A stretch of 64,000 nt of DNA from Bradyrhizobium sp. AZCC 2262 (GTDB lineage Bacteria > Pseudomonadota > Alphaproteobacteria > Rhizobiales > Xanthobacteraceae): contig NZ_JAZHRT010000001.1 of NCBI RefSeq assembly GCF_036924535.1, forward strand, positions 620,001-684,000, read 5' to 3'. Position numbers and translations under genes: made by a program. This document shows positions 61,977 to 64,000 of the stretch, piece by piece. Numbering within the stretch: the first letter of the stretch is position 1; each line of letters opens with the position of its first letter. The notes under the pieces were generated by a model, which saw only the letters and a program-made list of their open reading frames with translations, searched no databases and was not told the DNA's origin.

Positions 61977-63239
61977 ATGATCCCCGCGCAGGACACAAGC
62001 TCCCCTGATGAGACGCGGCTGCGCTATGCAGGCTGGCGCGCCGTGCTTGCCTGTTTCCTCATGGCGCTGTTTCTGTTCGGCTTTGCTCTTTACGGCCAGG
62101 GTATCTACCTGGTCGAACTGCAGCGCCTGAATGGCTGGCCGCCCGCGCTGATCTCGGGGGCCAGCACGCTTTCTTTCCTGCTCAGCAACATCCTTGCGAC
62201 CTTCACCAGCGAGTTCGTGGACCGTTTGGGCGCGAAGCGGCTCGTCCTGCTCGGAATTGCAGCGCTTGCTGCGTCCATGGCGATGCTCGCGTCGGCGACC
62301 ACGGTTTGGCAGCTCTATGCCGCCTTCATCCTGATGTCGTTGGGGTGGATCGGTATGGGCACCGTCGTGATCGCGACCGTCGTAAGTCTGTGGTTCGTGC
62401 GCCGTCGCGGGCTCGCCATCAGTCTGGCCTACACCGGTGCGAGTTTCGGCGGGGTCGTCGCCACGCCCTTGCTCGTGCTTCTCGTCGAGCGAACAGGCTT
62501 TGCAGCCGCGATGCTGACTGCGGCAGCGGTCACGGTTGTCGTTCTCGTGCCCGTCGCGCTCGCCTGGATCGGCCCGCGATCGCCGGCCGGGGCCGGGGAG
62601 ACTGGCGATCCATCGCAATCTCAACCGCCGCTCGCAACGGCCGACATATCGCGCGCAAAACTGATACGCAGCCTGGCGTTCTGGACAATCTCGCTTCCCT
62701 TTGCGCTCGCTTTGGTCGCCCAGATCAGCTTCATCGTGCACCAGATCGCGCTGCTTGAACCGAAGGTCGGCCGCAGCAGCGCGGGGCTCGCGGTTTCCAT
62801 CATGACCTTCATGTCGATCGCGGGACGCTTCGGTCTCGGCATGGTCGTCGATCGGTTCGATCCGCGGCTCGTCGCCGCCGTCTCGATCGTCAGCCAGGCG
62901 GCGGCGCTCCTGGTCATCCGCCAGACCGATACCGTGCCGATCATCCTGGCCGCTTGCGCCGTCTTCGGTTTTTCGGTCGGCAATCTCATTACCCTGCCGC
63001 CGCTGATCATTCATCGCGAATTCAGCGCCGCCAGCTTTGTCGTCGTCATGGGCCTGTCGACTGCGATCAGTGGCACCGTCGGCGCGCTGGGTCCCGGATT
63101 GATCGGCATCATCAGGGGGTGGAGCAGCGACTATGACGCCGCCCTGCTGGTTTGCATCGTGCTGGAGCTTGTCGCCGCGGCGATCGTGGCCCGCCCGGGA
63201 TTTCTGATCTGGCAGGCGACGCCGGAGGGCAGCGGGTAA
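61977..63239 (+). CDS. MFS transporter, oxalate/formate antiporter-like
   Basis: The 420-aa protein has about twelve helices. It has EFVDRLGAKRLVLLGIAALA as the loop 2-3 motif, WFVRRRGLAISLAYTGASFG as in the MFS gene at 2108, and MVVDRFDPRL in the second half. ATG at 61977 has AAGG upstream; the frame to 61935 is rejected. It belongs to the monocarboxylate/OFA branch. The substrate is unknown and no metabolic gene is linked. Confidence 0.87.
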   Translation: MIPAQDTSSPDETRLRYAGWRAVLACFLMALFLFGFALYGQGIYLVELQRLNGWPPALISGASTLSFLLSNILATFTSEFVDRLGAKRLVLLGIAALAASMAMLASATTVWQLYAAFILMSLGWIGMGTVVIATVVSLWFVRRRGLAISLAYTGASFGGVVATPLLVLLVERTGFAAAMLTAAAVTVVVLVPVALAWIGPRSPAGAGETGDPSQSQPPLATADISRAKLIRSLAFWTISLPFALALVAQISFIVHQIALLEPKVGRSSAGLAVSIMTFMSIAGRFGLGMVVDRFDPRLVAAVSIVSQAAALLVIRQTDTVPIILAACAVFGFSVGNLITLPPLIIHREFSAASFVVVMGLSTAISGTVGALGPGLIGIIRGWSSDYDAALLVCIVLELVAAAIVARPGFLIWQATPEGSG

Positions 63240-63247
63240 GCCCCGCC

Positions 63248-63359
63248 GTCATTGCCTGCGACAAACGCAAAGCGTTTGCGCAAGGGAGCGCAGCGACGAA
63301 GCAATCCATTTCTCTGCGGAAAGAAAGAACGGATTGCTTCGCTTCGCTCGCAATGACGG
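63248..63359. repeat. Dispersed palindromic repeat, long form, copy 2
   Basis: It has the same order of modules as 56991-57100: GTCATTGCCTGCGACAAACG, AAGCGTTTGCGCAAGG, GAAGCAATCCAT, a variable centre, and GGATTGCTTCGCTTCGCTCG to the end. Confidence 0.85.
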
Positions 63360-63395
63360 CGGAGAACGATTGGCGGCCGGCTGCCGAAGGCCACA

Positions 63396-63857
63396 CTAAC
63401 TGACGACATCGGACGCCATTCGAAATTGCGGAGCCAATTTCACGTCCGCGGTGATCGAGTTGGAGATGAAGCAGTTTTCCTTCACCTCGGCCATGATCGT
63501 TCGGGCAGTCGCGATGTCGGCGTCCGTTCTCAAGACCAGCGTCGGCCGAACACTGACTTCAACAATCCGGTATTTGCCGTCGACATTTTCCAGCAAGCCT
63601 TCTGCGGTGCTTTCATAGGCCACAAACGCCAGCCGCTTGCTTTGGGCGAACGATACAAACGTCAGCATCATGCAGGCATTCAGCGCGGCGACCAGCATTT
63701 CTTCGGGCGCCCAGACGCCCGCCTCTCCCTTGAATTCGGGAGGACTGCCGATCTCGATGTTGGGCTTGCCGGGTGCGGAAGATCGGCCGCGGCGAGCGGT
63801 GTCCCAGACCAGGTTGTTTCTGTACTGAAAGGTCTTGTATGTTTTCCTTGTTTCCAC
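63396..63857 (-). CDS. OsmC-family peroxiredoxin-like protein
   Basis: The 153-aa protein has the OsmC pattern: EIGSPPEFKGEAGVWAPEEM, LVAALNACMMLTFVSFAQSK with the first redox cysteine, and VKENCFISNSITADV with the second. OsmC/Ohr proteins reduce organic hydroperoxides with such a cysteine pair. It belongs to the OsmC-like rather than strict Ohr branch. It is flanked on both sides by copies of the same dispersed repeat. Confidence 0.9.
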   Translation of the reverse strand: METRKTYKTFQYRNNLVWDTARRGRSSAPGKPNIEIGSPPEFKGEAGVWAPEEMLVAALNACMMLTFVSFAQSKRLAFVAYESTAEGLLENVDGKYRIVEVSVRPTLVLRTDADIATARTIMAEVKENCFISNSITADVKLAPQFRMASDVVS

Positions 63858-63891
63858 GTGATCCTCCAGGATGACCTCGTTGGAGCTCTCC

Positions 63892-64000
63892 CGTCATTGC
63901 CTGCGACAAACGCGAAGCGTTTGCGCAAGAGAGCGTAGCGACGAAGCAATCCATGTATCCGCGCGTGGCGACATGGATTGCTTCGCGGGGCCCGTCGTCG
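63892..64000. repeat. Dispersed palindromic repeat, long form, copy 3 (cut by window)
   Basis: CGTCATTGCCTGCGACAAAC, AAGCGTTTGCGCAAG and GAAGCAATCCATG are followed by ATGGATTGCTTCGC. The closing arm diverges (GGGGCCCGTCGTCG) at the window edge. Confidence 0.75.

Noticed and set aside
56991..64000. CRISPR-like array suggested by repeated motifs
   Set aside because: The copies are single palindromic units in separate intergenic gaps, with no regular spacers and no cas genes.

Overview
The window looks like chromosomal DNA from an alphaproteobacterium of the Bradyrhizobium type. The evidence is high GC, proteins typical of that group (DUF2336, DUF4169 with a ribbon-helix-helix partner, SspB, long AsmA), a circularly permuted two-piece tmRNA with the tag ANDNYAPVAQAA, and many dispersed palindromic intergenic repeats. 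The species call is inference from gene content and was not checked against a database.

Layout. 1-4.9 kb: a truncated HEIGH-motif protein gene running off the left edge, an MFS transporter, a cluster of four tiny minus-strand genes (three membrane proteins and one DnaJ-like zinc protein) and a remnant of an ABC substrate-binding gene. 5-15.1 kb: a LytM/M23 protein, a TetR/P450 divergent pair with a visible operator, a 1,211-aa AsmA protein, and a LysR/NmrA divergent pair followed by a second NAD(P)-binding protein. 15.2-21 kb: an ABC-F ATPase, a TPR protein, RHH-DUF4169-fumC-sspB and ssrA on the minus strand. 21.3-30.8 kb: tctBAC, thyA-GNAT-folA, and hflK-hflC-DUF2065-degP. 31-36.7 kb: an Mrr-type restriction gene split by an IS5-like element with a 6-bp target duplication, a degenerate copy of the serB 3' end, a frameshifted gene, serB and miaA with overlapping start codons, and a HigBA-type toxin-antitoxin pair. 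36.8-44 kb: an ilv region with promoter, Ile/Leu/Val leader peptide, attenuator, ilvI, threonine dehydratase, ilvN, a methyltransferase, two exporters and ilvC. 44-64 kb: a thioesterase, regulators, an amino-acid-type ABC binding protein, an SDR/LprI/small-gene overlap cluster, a lower-GC SnoaL/HxlR pair, two tandem LTA-synthase-like hydrolases, an osmoprotectant ABC pair with fused permease and receptor, an incomplete NitT/TauT-type ABC system with a PEBP gene inside it, a second MFS transporter and an OsmC protein.

How the genes fit together. The ilv block supplies branched-chain amino acids and places the first isoleucine enzyme between the two acetolactate synthase subunits under a classical attenuator. 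hflK, hflC and degP form a membrane and periplasmic protein quality-control cluster beside folate/thymidylate genes. ssrA and sspB sit side by side, so the degradation tag and its probable ClpXP adaptor are neighbours.

Gene features missed by a simple ORF scan are the left-edge gene (no stop inside the window), the small proteins of 30 and 47 aa, the tmRNA, the IS-split Mrr gene, the serB remnant and the attenuator. No CRISPR array, rRNA or tRNA gene was seen.
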